Notes: generated by a model not told the origin, from the letters alone. A stretch of 64,000 bases of DNA from Photobacterium sanctipauli (GCF_003026495.1 NZ_PYMA01000001.1:496001-560000); one strand, 5' to 3'. Positions 1 through 8,831 are shown, counted from the first letter of the stretch. Program-made: numbers and translations.

Positions 1-362
1 AAACACCTTGCTGGCGACGCTGGAAACGAATGGAAGAAGCAGGGTATATCGATGGCTATAACGCTGTACTCAATCGTAAAAAACTCGGCTTTCAGGTATC
101 AGGTTTTACCTTCGTCACTTTAGGCAACCACGAGGTTGAAAATACCGAGCCTTTTGAAGAGTATGCCGCTGCTACGGACTGGATTTTAATGTGCCATTGC
201 ATCGCGGGTAGCGCTGATTACCTCGTACAAGTGGTTGCAAAAGACTTGGAAGAGTACTTCGAACACATAAGCGCAATTCGACGTGTCAAAGGGGTAAGTG
301 CAATACAGTCAAACATCTCGGTCAAGCAGATAAAGAACAGCTTTCAGCTTCCGTTGAAATAG
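1..362 (+). CDS. Lrp/AsnC-family transcriptional regulator, 5' truncated by window edge
   Basis: The reading frame is open from base 3 and continues through a Met at 30, so the gene enters from outside the window. The first visible residues (PCWRRWKRMEEAGYIDGY) match the recognition-helix end and wing of Lrp/AsnC winged helix domains (compare the P-C-x-x-R-x-x-x-L-E-x-x-G-x-I pattern). The rest forms the RAM ligand-binding half, with VTLGNHE and a late ADYLVQVVAKDLEEY stretch typical of the effector/dimer domain. Such proteins are amino-acid-responsive DNA-binding regulators. Family assignment is firm; target and ligand cannot be read from this fragment. Met at 30 is not the real start because it lies inside the helix-turn-helix. 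Confidence 0.85.
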   Translation, partial: TPCWRRWKRMEEAGYIDGYNAVLNRKKLGFQVSGFTFVTLGNHEVENTEPFEEYAAATDWILMCHCIAGSADYLVQVVAKDLEEYFEHISAIRRVKGVSAIQSNISVKQIKNSFQLPLK

Positions 363-590
363 AAGCAGGTACAAGATAGCCCGTTAAACTTGCATACTAA
401 CTTCTAAGCACGAGACTAAAGAACTTTTTTATAGTTTTTATATAAATAAAGTTCTTTATATACAACAAATTAAGCTTAGCCCTCCTCAAGCAAATAAAAT
501 ATATATGAAGCATCTTGTTCTCAGTAGGCATCAATAGAATTTTGGATAGAATGGCAGCTAGACTCCGAGTGTAGACACCGCAATATCAAA
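363..590. other. AT-rich intergenic region, 228 bp
   Basis: This region lies between the Lrp-type gene and the first lipoprotein. It is very AT-rich around 420-500, with T-runs and TATA-like stretches that could serve as promoter for the lipoprotein gene. No convincing hairpin terminator, palindrome or small gene was seen. Confidence 0.4.
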
Positions 591-1196
591 ATGAAAAAAT
601 CACTGACCGCCCTAACCATTTCAATTACTTTAAGCGCATGTTCATCAACCCAGGTTGAACCTACAGAGCCAACAAGCTACATAATTGATCGACAAATTAT
701 CAGCATTTATAACCCTCTCCCTGATGGTAAATACGCCAATTTTTCTGACTGGGGAAGAGAGTACGCCAGAATGCATTCACAGTTATCTCGCTGCGCGAAC
801 TCCAATGTATTAACTGGTAAATTCATGGAGCGCATCAAACTGTCTTCGATGGTATTGGGCAAGGATAAGTACAATCAAGTTATGTTTGCCATCCGTGACC
901 AATCTAGCCAGATGATGTCCCATTTGAATCAACTGCCTAATGATCTGCTCAATGAATATTACGCACCGCTTCCAGCAAGTATATGTACTGAAGTAAAGCG
1001 AACTGCAGACCTTATGATCTTTGATGCTCTAGACTATGGCATGAAGTGGCGAGAAGCGGTAAATGAACCTGTAAAGCTGAGTGATTGGAAGGTATATCCT
1101 GAATTCGCTCAAGCTCTTGGCAACGTCGAGTACGACAGTAACGGCTATGTCGTTCGTGATCCACAGGGAAATGTTATCTTCCTGCCAGAGCAGTAA
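591..1196 (+). CDS. Predicted lipoprotein of unknown function (201 aa)
   Basis: The N-terminus is a lipoprotein signal: MKKS, a hydrophobic stretch, then the lipobox L-S-A-C with Cys at about residue 17. The protein should therefore be diacylated and anchored in the outer or inner membrane facing the periplasm. The mature part is mixed alpha/beta, with two further Cys (around residues 61 and 125) that could form a disulfide, and no domain I recognise. It ends with a proline/glycine-rich segment. A second, unrelated lipoprotein gene follows 66 bp downstream on the same strand, so the two may be co-transcribed. Function unknown. Confidence 0.75.
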   Translation: MKKSLTALTISITLSACSSTQVEPTEPTSYIIDRQIISIYNPLPDGKYANFSDWGREYARMHSQLSRCANSNVLTGKFMERIKLSSMVLGKDKYNQVMFAIRDQSSQMMSHLNQLPNDLLNEYYAPLPASICTEVKRTADLMIFDALDYGMKWREAVNEPVKLSDWKVYPEFAQALGNVEYDSNGYVVRDPQGNVIFLPEQ

Positions 1197-1262
1197 TATT
1201 GCGGATGACAACACATCCTCAAGCAGATATCTAATACCAGTAATCTTGAAGGAAAGTGGTCT

Positions 1263-1877
1263 ATGCCGAAGTTAAAAATCATATCGCTGTTAATGGGTGC
1301 CACTTTGCTGGTCGGCTGCTCCTCGCTGTCAGATGATTCATCCTCCGCCGGCTACTCACCAGTAGCAGGCTATTACGATCCTTTTTGGTACGATCATGAT
1401 GATTACTGGTATTACTATTATCCAGGATGCTGTGATGACGATGACGAGCACAGGGAAAAACTGGAAGAATGGTGGAACCAACTCGACGAAGATCAGCAGC
1501 AAGCCATCAAAGACAAGGTCGATGACTGGAAAGATGGCGAGATGTCACTCAACCTCGATAACTTAAAAAAGCAACTTGATGAACGCTGGCAGGCATTGCC
1601 ACAAGATCAGCAACAAGCGATCAAGGATAATTGGCAACAACAACATCAACAACAGGCTAATGAGCCGAAGGCACTATCGACCTCCCAAGCAGAAACCCTA
1701 CAGCAAGAACAAATACAAGCTGCAGAGACCAAACCACAAGAGAAGAAGCAGCCTGTAAAACAAGCTAAGCCGCCGAGTACTAAGCCTCAAGTGACCAGGC
1801 CCCAGATACAACGCCCAAGCTTTAGTACCAGGCCGAAAGCTAAGCCAAGGGTCAAGCTCTTGCCTAAGCGAGGTTAA
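1263..1877 (+). CDS. Predicted Gln/Lys-rich lipoprotein with internal repeat (204 aa)
   Basis: It starts with a lipoprotein signal ending in lipobox L-V-G-C (Cys at about 19). A Tyr/Asp-rich segment (residues about 30-60, including a run of four Asp) is followed by two copies of a repeat with core DQQQAIKD (about residues 79-86 and 117-124). The C-terminal third is Gln-, Lys- and Pro-rich and looks disordered, ending in basic KPRVKLLPKRG. This resembles cell-envelope lipoproteins of low complexity found in marine gammaproteobacteria, but I cannot assign a function. A Shine-Dalgarno AAGGAAAG lies about 7 nt before the ATG. Confidence 0.7.
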   Translation: MPKLKIISLLMGATLLVGCSSLSDDSSSAGYSPVAGYYDPFWYDHDDYWYYYYPGCCDDDDEHREKLEEWWNQLDEDQQQAIKDKVDDWKDGEMSLNLDNLKKQLDERWQALPQDQQQAIKDNWQQQHQQQANEPKALSTSQAETLQQEQIQAAETKPQEKKQPVKQAKPPSTKPQVTRPQIQRPSFSTRPKAKPRVKLLPKRG

Positions 1878-2021
1878 AATCGCAGTCCTCTACATTAGCA
1901 AATTTGTCATTAGCGCCATCAGATACTTTTCCTAACTAAATTCAGCCCTTAACTATCAAGGTCTTGTTTTTTGATATAGCTTTAACACTAGCGGTCTAAT
2001 TGTGATTTATGGGATTTTGTC

Positions 2022-2288
2022 ATGCTGAGTAACAAAATCAACGCACTGGTCGATAAAGCAATCATGGAAGGGGATATAAAGGCAAAGGCGGCGATTGAAA
2101 AAATACGTCGAAATGCAACTTTTGAAGATGAGCCTCTCCCTGCGGTTAAGCCATCAAAGTCATTGAACCAAATGATGGCTACCATTGATTTTCAATCAAG
2201 CCAACTGGCACAAAAAGCCAAAAGAACCGCCACCCTAATAGCTTTACTGCCCTTCCTGCTCTTTTTACTCAGTTTGCTAACCACATAG
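2022..2288 (+). CDS. Small tail-anchored membrane protein of unknown function (88 aa)
   Basis: The protein is charged and helical over residues 1-68 and ends in one hydrophobic segment (about residues 69-88, rich in Leu/Phe/Ala), so it is probably inserted in the inner membrane by its C-terminus with the bulk in the cytoplasm. GGGA lies about 7 nt before the ATG. No known domain was recognised. An overlapping antisense frame is open but lacks a ribosome-binding site. Confidence 0.55.
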   Translation: MLSNKINALVDKAIMEGDIKAKAAIEKIRRNATFEDEPLPAVKPSKSLNQMMATIDFQSSQLAQKAKRTATLIALLPFLLFLLSLLTT

Positions 2289-2383
2289 CCTGAGTATCAC
2301 CGAGTCCCAACAAATAGCGCAGTTGTAGTATTCATCACCCTACTCTTTTTGGCAGCATATCCCTTGACACATCTACTCACAAC

Positions 2384-2410
2384 CATTAAGTTAACACTAT
2401 TAACTTAATG
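2384..2410. promoter_or_regulatory. Perfect inverted repeat, probable TetR autoregulatory operator
   Basis: Two perfect 11-bp arms (CATTAAGTTAA and its complement TTAACTTAATG) are separated by CACTA. A further half-copy GTTAACTTA begins at 2413. The repeat sits 34 bp before the TetR-family start codon, just downstream of a TTGACA hexamer at 2364-2369, so a bound repressor would block the promoter. That it is the target of the adjacent gene product is inference from position. Confidence 0.6.
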
Positions 2411-2444
2411 ACGTTAACTTATTAAAGTTCGATAAGGGTTAGGT

Positions 2445-3071
2445 ATGAAAGCTAAAGCCAATAAAGGCCGTCCCGCACAGATTTCAAAAGAAGAGATCAT
2501 TGAATGCGCTTTAAAGATAGGGCTTCAAACAGTCAGCATGCATTCTCTTGGCAAGCAACTGGGGGTCAGTGCGACAGCGCTCTATCGCCATGTCAGCTCA
2601 AAAGATGAGCTCATCATACTTTGCTGTGATTACGTGATGGAAAAGGTCGCGCTTCCCAAAGAGACGGAATGGGATCAATACCTCTATACGTTTGCCAGAA
2701 ACTTTAGAATGGCGCTGCTATCCCTACCAGGCTCTGTAGAGTTTATTCGCTATAACCAGCAGTTCACCCCGAAGACCAGCATTTTGGCGAATGATGCACT
2801 CGGCGTATTTCGCCAAGCGCAGTTTGACGCTGAAGTCGGCTTTATGGCCTTCGCGAGTGTCTTCACCAAAGTCACTGACATTGTGCAGCACCAAGAACAA
2901 GCACAACAGCGCCACACGGATTCTGAACAGCAGATGCTCCCCTCGGTGGATGCCGAAAAACTGCCTAATTTGGCATGGCTACTAAGCCAAACAAAGCCAG
3001 TGGATTACGACAGGTACTTTGAAGACGGGATCAAGATAACCATTGAAGGTCTCAAAGCGGTATACCGCTAG
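2445..3071 (+). CDS. TetR/AcrR-family transcriptional regulator (208 aa)
   Basis: The N-terminal helix-turn-helix is clear: residues about 13-55, with ISKEEIIECALKIG as helix 1 and the LGVSATALYRHVSSKDEL recognition region. The C-terminal all-helical half is the ligand-binding/dimerisation domain, with no assignable effector. Length is normal for the family. A perfect 27-bp palindrome lies in the promoter region (2384-2410), pointing to autorepression. The DUF1992 gene follows 33 bp downstream and may be co-transcribed. The neighbours give no hint of a regulated efflux pump here. Confidence 0.88.
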   Translation: MKAKANKGRPAQISKEEIIECALKIGLQTVSMHSLGKQLGVSATALYRHVSSKDELIILCCDYVMEKVALPKETEWDQYLYTFARNFRMALLSLPGSVEFIRYNQQFTPKTSILANDALGVFRQAQFDAEVGFMAFASVFTKVTDIVQHQEQAQQRHTDSEQQMLPSVDAEKLPNLAWLLSQTKPVDYDRYFEDGIKITIEGLKAVYR

Positions 3072-3104
3072 ATCTTAACAAGACAGAAAATTTAAGAGGC
3101 AACT

Positions 3105-3419
3105 ATGTCATTATTTATCGACAATGCTATCGCAGGTTGGATTCGTAAAGCTGAAAAAACAGGCGAGTTGAAAGACAACCCATACCGGGGAAAACAGTTA
3201 GATTTAGAGGAGTATTTCAGAACGCCAGCGGAACACCGACTTGGGATGAAAATACTCAAAGACGCGAACTGCCTTCCTCCAGCAGTGCAAATGATGAAGG
3301 ATATAGAAGAGAAAAAACAAGTGCTCGAAACAATTGAAGATCCGCAACAAAGGGAAGAGCTGAAAAAAGAAATTATGGCACTTGAGCTTAAAAAAGAACT
3401 GCTAATAGAAAGCATGTAA
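3105..3419 (+). CDS. DUF1992 (DnaJC28-like) domain protein (104 aa)
   Basis: This is a small soluble protein whose residues 4-70 carry the DUF1992 signature: an N-terminal helix with IAGWIRKAEKTGEL, then NPYRGKQLDLEEYF, then MKILKDANCLPPAV. The same domain is found in eukaryotic DNAJC28 and in bacterial YhdN-like proteins. The C-terminal 35 residues are a charged helix, probably coiled coil. No biochemical role is firmly established for the family. AAGAGG lies just before the ATG. It is downstream of TetR and convergent with the LysR gene. Confidence 0.8.
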   Translation: MSLFIDNAIAGWIRKAEKTGELKDNPYRGKQLDLEEYFRTPAEHRLGMKILKDANCLPPAVQMMKDIEEKKQVLETIEDPQQREELKKEIMALELKKELLIESM

Positions 3420-3477
3420 TCACTTTTGGTTGGCTTTGCCTGCATTCTTATAAAGACTCATAAATGGCTCACGGGAA

Positions 3478-4416
3478 TCATGTATACGACTGATTAACAA
3501 TTAATTCCCTAAGCCATTTATGGCTAGGATCACAATCTAGCTGTTTGTTCCATAGCAAGAACAGCCCACCGGGGGACAGCGCTAAGGGTAAATGCTTTAA
3601 CTCGATGCCAGGGTTAGATTCGAATTCGCGCAAGCATCGATTCGGATAGCTCAAAATCAGATCGCTGCTCTCACACAACCTTACAGCACTGGCGATATTT
3701 GACATATTTACCGCATAATCAAGCTTGAGTCTTTTTTGTTCCAATATCTCATGCAGTAGCCAACGAGATATTCCCCCTGTCATCACTTGAATATGGCGAT
3801 ACTTCAAAAAGGTCTCAAGGTTCCACTCTTCTTGCAAAGCTGGGTGACCTTTTCTTACTACACAAGTTGTCGTATCTTGTAATAGCTCAGCGTAACTCAG
3901 TGAGTCAGGGATAGTCTTGATATGAGCTCTTGCTCGTTCGTCCCATTCAAAAATACCAATACCAAAGTCGACTTCTCTTCTCTGCAATCGATCAATACTG
4001 TCTTCACTCCAATCAAGGTTTTCAATTGTGATATTGGGTGCTTTCTCCAACATATCAGGAAAGAAGTTTTCGAAAACCATGGAATAAGCCGTTTCGACCA
4101 AATCAAACTTGAATGTGCGGTGACTGTTTTCGGGCTCAAATTGTTCGGGATCACTTAACTGGTCAACTCGAAGCAAAATTGCCTCTAGTTTAGTTTCAAG
4201 AGACAAGGCTTTGGGGGTCGGAAGTAAGCCTTTTGACTGTCTTTCAAACAATGGATCATCAAACACTTGGCGCAATTTAGATAACTGCTTACTCACTGCA
4301 GATTGGGATAGATAGAGCTTGCTTGCCGCTCGCTTGACGTTGCGTTCTTGCAAAAGGACATACAGGCAAATCAGCAAATTCAAATCATATTTCAGTAATC
4401 GCGAAAGCTCTATCAT
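3478..4416 (-). CDS. LysR-family transcriptional regulator (312 aa)
   Basis: The N-terminal winged helix (residues about 7-66) carries VKRAASKLYLSQSAVSKQLSKLRQ followed by DPLFERQSKGLLPT, the classic LysR signature. The rest is the periplasmic-binding-like effector domain. The frame is open to a TTG at 4434, but ATG at 4416 has AGGA at a good distance and gives the usual LysR N-terminus, so that start was chosen. It is divergent from the acetyltransferase/Bcr-type efflux pair, with 143 bp between, and is therefore the likely regulator of that pair. Effector unknown. Confidence 0.87.
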   Translation of the reverse strand: MIELSRLLKYDLNLLICLYVLLQERNVKRAASKLYLSQSAVSKQLSKLRQVFDDPLFERQSKGLLPTPKALSLETKLEAILLRVDQLSDPEQFEPENSHRTFKFDLVETAYSMVFENFFPDMLEKAPNITIENLDWSEDSIDRLQRREVDFGIGIFEWDERARAHIKTIPDSLSYAELLQDTTTCVVRKGHPALQEEWNLETFLKYRHIQVMTGGISRWLLHEILEQKRLKLDYAVNMSNIASAVRLCESSDLILSYPNRCLREFESNPGIELKHLPLALSPGGLFLLWNKQLDCDPSHKWLRELIVNQSYT

Positions 4417-4559
4417 GATATTCCTAGTGCTCAATACATTGGTGAAAAGAAGTCACTTCTTATCATATCACTATTGGATTAAATTTCTTACAGCAGATTA
4501 ACTTGGGGCAAGCTAACAGACTCTTACTGGCCCCTTATTACGCATGGCTTGGAATGACA

Positions 4560-5117
4560 ATGACCGAATTTGAAAAGATGATGGCAGGCAAAGACTTTAA
4601 TGGAGGCGATCAAAGCATTAATAGCATCCGCGATAACGCTTCTAGCTTGTTGCAAACCCTAAACCAAACGATTGATGGAGCCCAGCGTAACGAGTTACTC
4701 CCTCAATTGATGGGTGAGATTCCCGCTTCCAGTATCATCCGATCGCCGTTTTACTGCGAGTTTGGTAAAACGATCTTTATTGGTGAGGGTACATTCATCA
4801 ATATGAACGTTACTATGTTAGATGGGGCAAAAATTAGCATAGGAAACAATGTTTTAATTGGTCCTAACACTCAATTCTATACGGCCAGTCATTCACTAAA
4901 CTACCTAGAACGTCGCAATTGGGAAACTTATTGCAAGCCGATCACCGTTGAAGATGATGTTTGGATTGGTGGTAATGTTGTTATCAACCAAGGTGTTACT
5001 ATCGGCGCTCGTTCAGTGATTGCAGCCAACTCAGTTGTTAATTCAGACGTCCCACCAGACAGCCTATTCGGGGGCACGCCAGCAAAATTAATTCGTCGCA
5101 TCGACGAGAATAAATAA
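4560..5117 (+). CDS. Maltose/galactoside O-acetyltransferase-family protein, copy 1 (185 aa)
   Basis: This is a left-handed beta-helix (hexapeptide-repeat) acetyl-CoA-dependent acetyltransferase of the Maa/LacA/NodL type. It has an N-terminal helical cap (MTEFEKMMAG...), the conserved YCEFGKTI, NMNVTMLD and IGPNTQFYTASHSL segments (the His of TASHSL is the family catalytic residue), then DDVWIGGNVVINQGVTIG and the closing GGTPAKLIR. The frame extends upstream to a TTG at 4503, but the paralogue at 62895 starts at the same MTEFEKM and both are then exactly 185 residues, so ATG 4560 was chosen. It precedes a Bcr/CflA efflux gene and is divergent from LysR. The sugar acceptor is unknown. Confidence 0.85.
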   Translation: MTEFEKMMAGKDFNGGDQSINSIRDNASSLLQTLNQTIDGAQRNELLPQLMGEIPASSIIRSPFYCEFGKTIFIGEGTFINMNVTMLDGAKISIGNNVLIGPNTQFYTASHSLNYLERRNWETYCKPITVEDDVWIGGNVVINQGVTIGARSVIAANSVVNSDVPPDSLFGGTPAKLIRRIDENK

Positions 5118-5120
5118 AGC

Positions 5121-5144
5121 GAAAGCAAGAAAGCAAGAAAGCAA
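5121..5144 (+). repeat. Three perfect tandem copies of GAAAGCAA
   Basis: An 8-bp unit is repeated three times head to tail, starting 3 bp after the acetyltransferase stop codon. Such short tandem repeats are prone to slippage; here the repeat is non-coding, so any change would alter only the gap to the efflux gene. Confidence 0.8.
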
Positions 5145-5154
5145 TATTGAAGCT

Positions 5155-5183
5155 CAGGAAGTTGTGTTTAAAGCAACTTCCTG
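5155..5183 (+). other. Intercistronic stem-loop before the Bcr/CflA gene
   Basis: Perfect 10-bp arms CAGGAAGTTG/CAACTTCCTG with a 9-nt loop. It ends immediately before the GGGAG ribosome-binding site of the downstream gene and is not followed by a T-run, so it is more likely an mRNA processing or translation-control element than a terminator. Confidence 0.6.
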
Positions 5184-5195
5184 TGGGAGACGACT

Positions 5196-6362
5196 GTGCC
5201 TAAAAAAGATAAATATATAGGATATTTAATTTTGCTAGTGGTTTTTTGGCCGTTAGCTGTAGATATCTACCTACCCGCTTTTCCCGATATCGGAATTGCG
5301 CTGTCTGCATCCGCAAAACAACTAAAAGATACTGTGACATTTTTTGCTGTTGGTTTTGGGGTAGGACAATTACTACTAGGTAACCTTATCGATAGGTATG
5401 GCAGAAGACCCATCGCTTTAATTGGCGTTGCATTCTATTTACTTTGCTCTTTAGCACAGATGTTTATCTCGACAATTGAAGCGTTAACATTGCTTAGAGT
5501 CTTTCAAGGCGTTGCCGCAGCAGCAACGGCTACCACAGTGATAGCCATTGCTAAAGACGTCTATGATGATAAGGCTATGCCTAAAATGCTGAGTATTTTG
5601 AATGGCGTTGTCTGTTGTGTACCTGCATTAGCCCCAGTATTAGGCGCACTTCTAACCGAACTACTGGGCTATAAAGCAACGTTTGCTTTCATGGCTGGCT
5701 ACGCCTTGCTCGGCTTTTTCCTTCTCTTATTCGGGTTACCAGAAACGGGTCGACAACAAAAGCAGGCGGCGAATGTTAGCTCATACATCGCCATTCTATC
5801 TGATCGGCATTTTCTATTTTATGCATCGATCACAATGTGCTCAATGGCGGTCATCATAAGCTATGTTTCTAGCTCTCCAATATGGCTACTCGACACCTTG
5901 TCACTATCAATGCGTGAGTTCAGCTTTTGGTTTAGTGTTAATGCCGTTGTGAGTATCACTGGTGGCTTGTTTATTGCCACATATCTCATTGGCAAACTGG
6001 GTACGGAACGTACTCTGGTGGTCGGATTGTGCCTAATTGCCGCCAGTGGGATCGTAATGCTTAATGCACAAGAGACTGCCTTCGATTTTATGTTGCCTAT
6101 TTTTATTAACGCGGCTGGCTCATCGTTAGTGCTAGGGACATCTTCAAGTAAAGCTCTCAGTCGAATCAGTCATAATACGGGAGCAGCATCAGCCTTATTA
6201 GGCTTTATCCAGATGGCAGGCGCAGGCTTGCTGGTATCACTGATTCAAAATTTGGCTCTGGAAATCCCTACCCAGCTATCTGCTCATATGTTCATGCTGA
6301 TACCTGCTTTGTTGATGCTCACAGTTATCAAGCGCAGCGTTGCTCAACAATCTCTATCTTAG
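5196..6362 (+). CDS. Bcr/CflA-subfamily MFS drug-efflux transporter (388 aa)
   Basis: Twelve hydrophobic segments span the protein. The N-terminal FWPLAVDIYLPAFPDI segment, GQLLLGNLIDRYGRRP (MFS motif A in loop 2-3) and LRVFQGVAAAATATT (motif near TM4) are characteristic of the DHA1 Bcr/CflA group of proton-coupled multidrug exporters. The start is GTG with GGGAG upstream. It follows the acetyltransferase by 78 bp containing a stem-loop and is probably in the same operon, under the divergent LysR regulator. Substrate unknown; sulfonamide/bicyclomycin/chloramphenicol efflux is typical for the family. Confidence 0.87.
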   Translation: MPKKDKYIGYLILLVVFWPLAVDIYLPAFPDIGIALSASAKQLKDTVTFFAVGFGVGQLLLGNLIDRYGRRPIALIGVAFYLLCSLAQMFISTIEALTLLRVFQGVAAAATATTVIAIAKDVYDDKAMPKMLSILNGVVCCVPALAPVLGALLTELLGYKATFAFMAGYALLGFFLLLFGLPETGRQQKQAANVSSYIAILSDRHFLFYASITMCSMAVIISYVSSSPIWLLDTLSLSMREFSFWFSVNAVVSITGGLFIATYLIGKLGTERTLVVGLCLIAASGIVMLNAQETAFDFMLPIFINAAGSSLVLGTSSSKALSRISHNTGAASALLGFIQMAGAGLLVSLIQNLALEIPTQLSAHMFMLIPALLMLTVIKRSVAQQSLS

Positions 6363-6388
6363 TCTTTGTATTTTAATTTGAAGGCGAG

Positions 6389-6438
6389 CGAATTCCCCCA
6401 CCAACTGCTTACTAAAAGCCAGCCAGTGGGGTAATTCG
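6389..6438. terminator. Imperfect hairpin between convergent genes
   Basis: CGAATT-C-CCCCAC pairs with GTGGGG-T-AATTCG with one mismatch around a 24-nt loop. It lies between the ends of the efflux gene (+) and the glycosidase gene (-). Neither side has a good T-run, so it is only a weak candidate for bidirectional termination. Confidence 0.4.
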
Positions 6439-6465
6439 AGCTCTAATCTAAAAGCCCGAACCTTG

Positions 6466-8736
6466 CTACTCTGCCTGCCAATTCACCTCTTCGCCGTTCG
6501 CCAATGCGGCTTTAATTGACTTGGCAGGGATTGTCACTTCATCAAGTGTCACTGAGTCGTTTTTGAAGTTGGCAATGATAGTCGAGCCGTCACTATAGGT
6601 TGTTTGTTGCAATAAACCATCGTCGCTCAACCATTCAAACTTCACCAACGCCTTATTCCAGAGCTGGTTATGGATAGGCTGGAAGCCTTGCTGGTAATGC
6701 TGGAGGGCTTTAATTCGTGGACTGTCTTTCGACGTCACCTCACTACGTGCAAGGTGGACCATGGCTGGGGTGTTATACAGCATCCCGACCAAATCCCGAT
6801 CTGCTTTTACGTCACTGAACTTCAAGCTATCACTGTGCCAGTGGTGGCTATTGATCACCTCATCATGAAACACTGCTTGATACAAAGGTATACGATACTG
6901 CGGGTCGAAGAACAGTGTCTTATAAGGCTCTTTAACCTCGGCACTTTTGAAAAAGAAATCTGGCTTATGATCCGGATACCAGCGACCTAAATAATACGGG
7001 GAGTCCTTATTCTCTTTCATGTCCTTGTCGAGCCAGCCAAAGCCAACGGTCTCCATCCCATGGGCAAACGCGATACCAGCAGTGGTAAGGCTATTGCCAT
7101 CCTCCGAGCCAAGCACAACCGGAAGATTGTCCGGGATCCATTGCAACCTTGAATTGTAAGCATCAAGCAGCGCTTGCTCACTGGTGCCGTCGCGGTAATC
7201 TTCACGTGCCATAGCAACGGCATCGACATCGAGAAATAAGCTGTCGAAGCGGCCAAACTTCACAATATCTTTGATTCGTTGCTCAACATAATCTCGCTGG
7301 CAGTTCGGGTTTAGGTAGTAACCATTGCCGCGAAAACCCGATTGCAGGCTGCCATCGGCTAGTTCAATTGCGCAGCCCATGCGAATCTCGTCAGGCAGTT
7401 GCGCTGTCATCCAGTTATCATTAACGCCTTGGGCAATGGCAGTATTGTATGAATCATAGGTACCAACTAAGTAGCCCGCCGATTTTGCCTGCTCGACCGC
7501 ATCCGGCTGATAAAATGCCGGCATCCAATTATCAAACCCAAGCCACATTTTACTCAACCCGGCATCTTGCAGTGTATCTACCATATCTTGGGTCAGTGCC
7601 TGCCCCCAACGTTGCTCATTTATCAAGAAGCGACCAGCATGCTGCGCAAGCCATGCCTTTCTTTCTTGGGCTGCCATGAATTGAGCCTCGATACCATTGT
7701 TTTTCATCTGCGGCCGCGGTGTCGGAGATTCGCTGACCAACGCACTATTGATACTATCGACTAATAGCTGTTTTTCATATTTGCTGAACCAGCCCGCGCC
7801 TTTTTTCAGGGCGGCTAATTGCTTTTTATCTTGTTCCGGTACATGCAAGCCTGAATCGTTAAGGTACCAGTCTTTCAGCCCCCACCAGTCTTGAACATCC
7901 GCAACATCAATCAGCCCGCGGCCAAATAAGTAGACATGGCTGGCACCCACCAACTTTTCCAGCCTCGGGGTTGCTTGCATCTTTTCAACCAATGGCGTTG
8001 CCAAACCGTTATCCAATCGCCACTGCCGGTACGTTCTCGCTCCCGCTAGGTTGTCTTCACCCAAGCTGATACGCACGACAAATGGCTGCGCCTTGTTGAG
8101 CTTGGTAAAGTCATGGGATGCCAGCATATTTAACTTGTTGTTCTCATACTGGCTTGATTCGAAGTCCAATTGATTATTAGTGGGAGTCACCAAATGATAG
8201 GTAATGTAAGTGCCATTCTGCCGGGTACTCCAAAATGGCATCTTAAGCTCTTGGGTGGTATTTGCGCCCGAATACGAACGAGTCAGGTATTGTGCCCAAA
8301 CCGGATGATCGGTTGGCACCTTCATCCCTTCGCTGAAAGGCAGATAGAGCGTATCGGTTGTTTGCTCTGGCAAGTCAAACCAAGCAAGTGACCACGGCTC
8401 GCCCCGCTTTATAGTTCGCGATGAATTGGCGGTGAAAGTGAGCGTGAGCACATCTGTTAACTGCGCAGTGACATCAATATCAGCGGGCTGTAAAGTCCAT
8501 GTCGACTCAGTAGAAGAAACACGAGTGAGATTGGTGACTTGCTGCTTCTCACCATTGACTAACAGGTTGGCTTGGTTAACTTCCAACTCGTTCCATGTAA
8601 TGGCTAGCGTTTCGGCGCTAATTGATACCGCCTCATTGTGCTTGGCTAGGTTAACTTGCTCGTCGGCATTGGCTGATAGGCTGAAGATACTTGCAGCGGC
8701 AACCAGCCATGGTACCGATTTATTGTATAAAGACAT
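6466..8736 (-). CDS. Secreted glycoside hydrolase, GH101/GH129-like (756 aa)
   Basis: The start at 8736 has a GGAG 6 nt upstream and opens a signal peptide (MSLYNKSVPW..., cleavage after SANA), so the enzyme is exported. Residues about 25-250 look like a beta-sandwich N-domain, followed by a (beta/alpha)8 barrel (about 380-640) with YLVGTYDSYN, IRMGCAIE, GYYLNPNC and FDSLFLDVDA (Asp 503/505 as candidate nucleophile), then SEDGNSL and HGMETVGFGW as acid/base candidates, and a small beta C-domain. The order of motifs resembles endo-alpha-N-acetylgalactosaminidase clans GH101/GH129, but I cannot prove the family. It is monocistronic, with no transporter beside it. Confidence 0.55.
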   Translation of the reverse strand: MSLYNKSVPWLVAAASIFSLSANADEQVNLAKHNEAVSISAETLAITWNELEVNQANLLVNGEKQQVTNLTRVSSTESTWTLQPADIDVTAQLTDVLTLTFTANSSRTIKRGEPWSLAWFDLPEQTTDTLYLPFSEGMKVPTDHPVWAQYLTRSYSGANTTQELKMPFWSTRQNGTYITYHLVTPTNNQLDFESSQYENNKLNMLASHDFTKLNKAQPFVVRISLGEDNLAGARTYRQWRLDNGLATPLVEKMQATPRLEKLVGASHVYLFGRGLIDVADVQDWWGLKDWYLNDSGLHVPEQDKKQLAALKKGAGWFSKYEKQLLVDSINSALVSESPTPRPQMKNNGIEAQFMAAQERKAWLAQHAGRFLINEQRWGQALTQDMVDTLQDAGLSKMWLGFDNWMPAFYQPDAVEQAKSAGYLVGTYDSYNTAIAQGVNDNWMTAQLPDEIRMGCAIELADGSLQSGFRGNGYYLNPNCQRDYVEQRIKDIVKFGRFDSLFLDVDAVAMAREDYRDGTSEQALLDAYNSRLQWIPDNLPVVLGSEDGNSLTTAGIAFAHGMETVGFGWLDKDMKENKDSPYYLGRWYPDHKPDFFFKSAEVKEPYKTLFFDPQYRIPLYQAVFHDEVINSHHWHSDSLKFSDVKADRDLVGMLYNTPAMVHLARSEVTSKDSPRIKALQHYQQGFQPIHNQLWNKALVKFEWLSDDGLLQQTTYSDGSTIIANFKNDSVTLDEVTIPAKSIKAALANGEEVNWQAE

Positions 8737-8831
8737 CACTTGCTCCAAATCAACTTCAATCGATATTTCATCACGTTGTCGAGCGCTGAATGTCACAGCA
8801 ATGTCTTTATTTTGATCGTAGAAGCGTTTTT

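Noticed and set aside
3092..3445. 117-codon minus-strand frame opposite the DUF1992 gene
   Set aside because: Ser/Phe/Ile-rich translation without domain; the plus strand encodes a recognisable family with a ribosome-binding site.
5121..5144. CRISPR-like repeat
   Set aside because: Unit is only 8 bp, contiguous and without spacers; no cas genes in the window.
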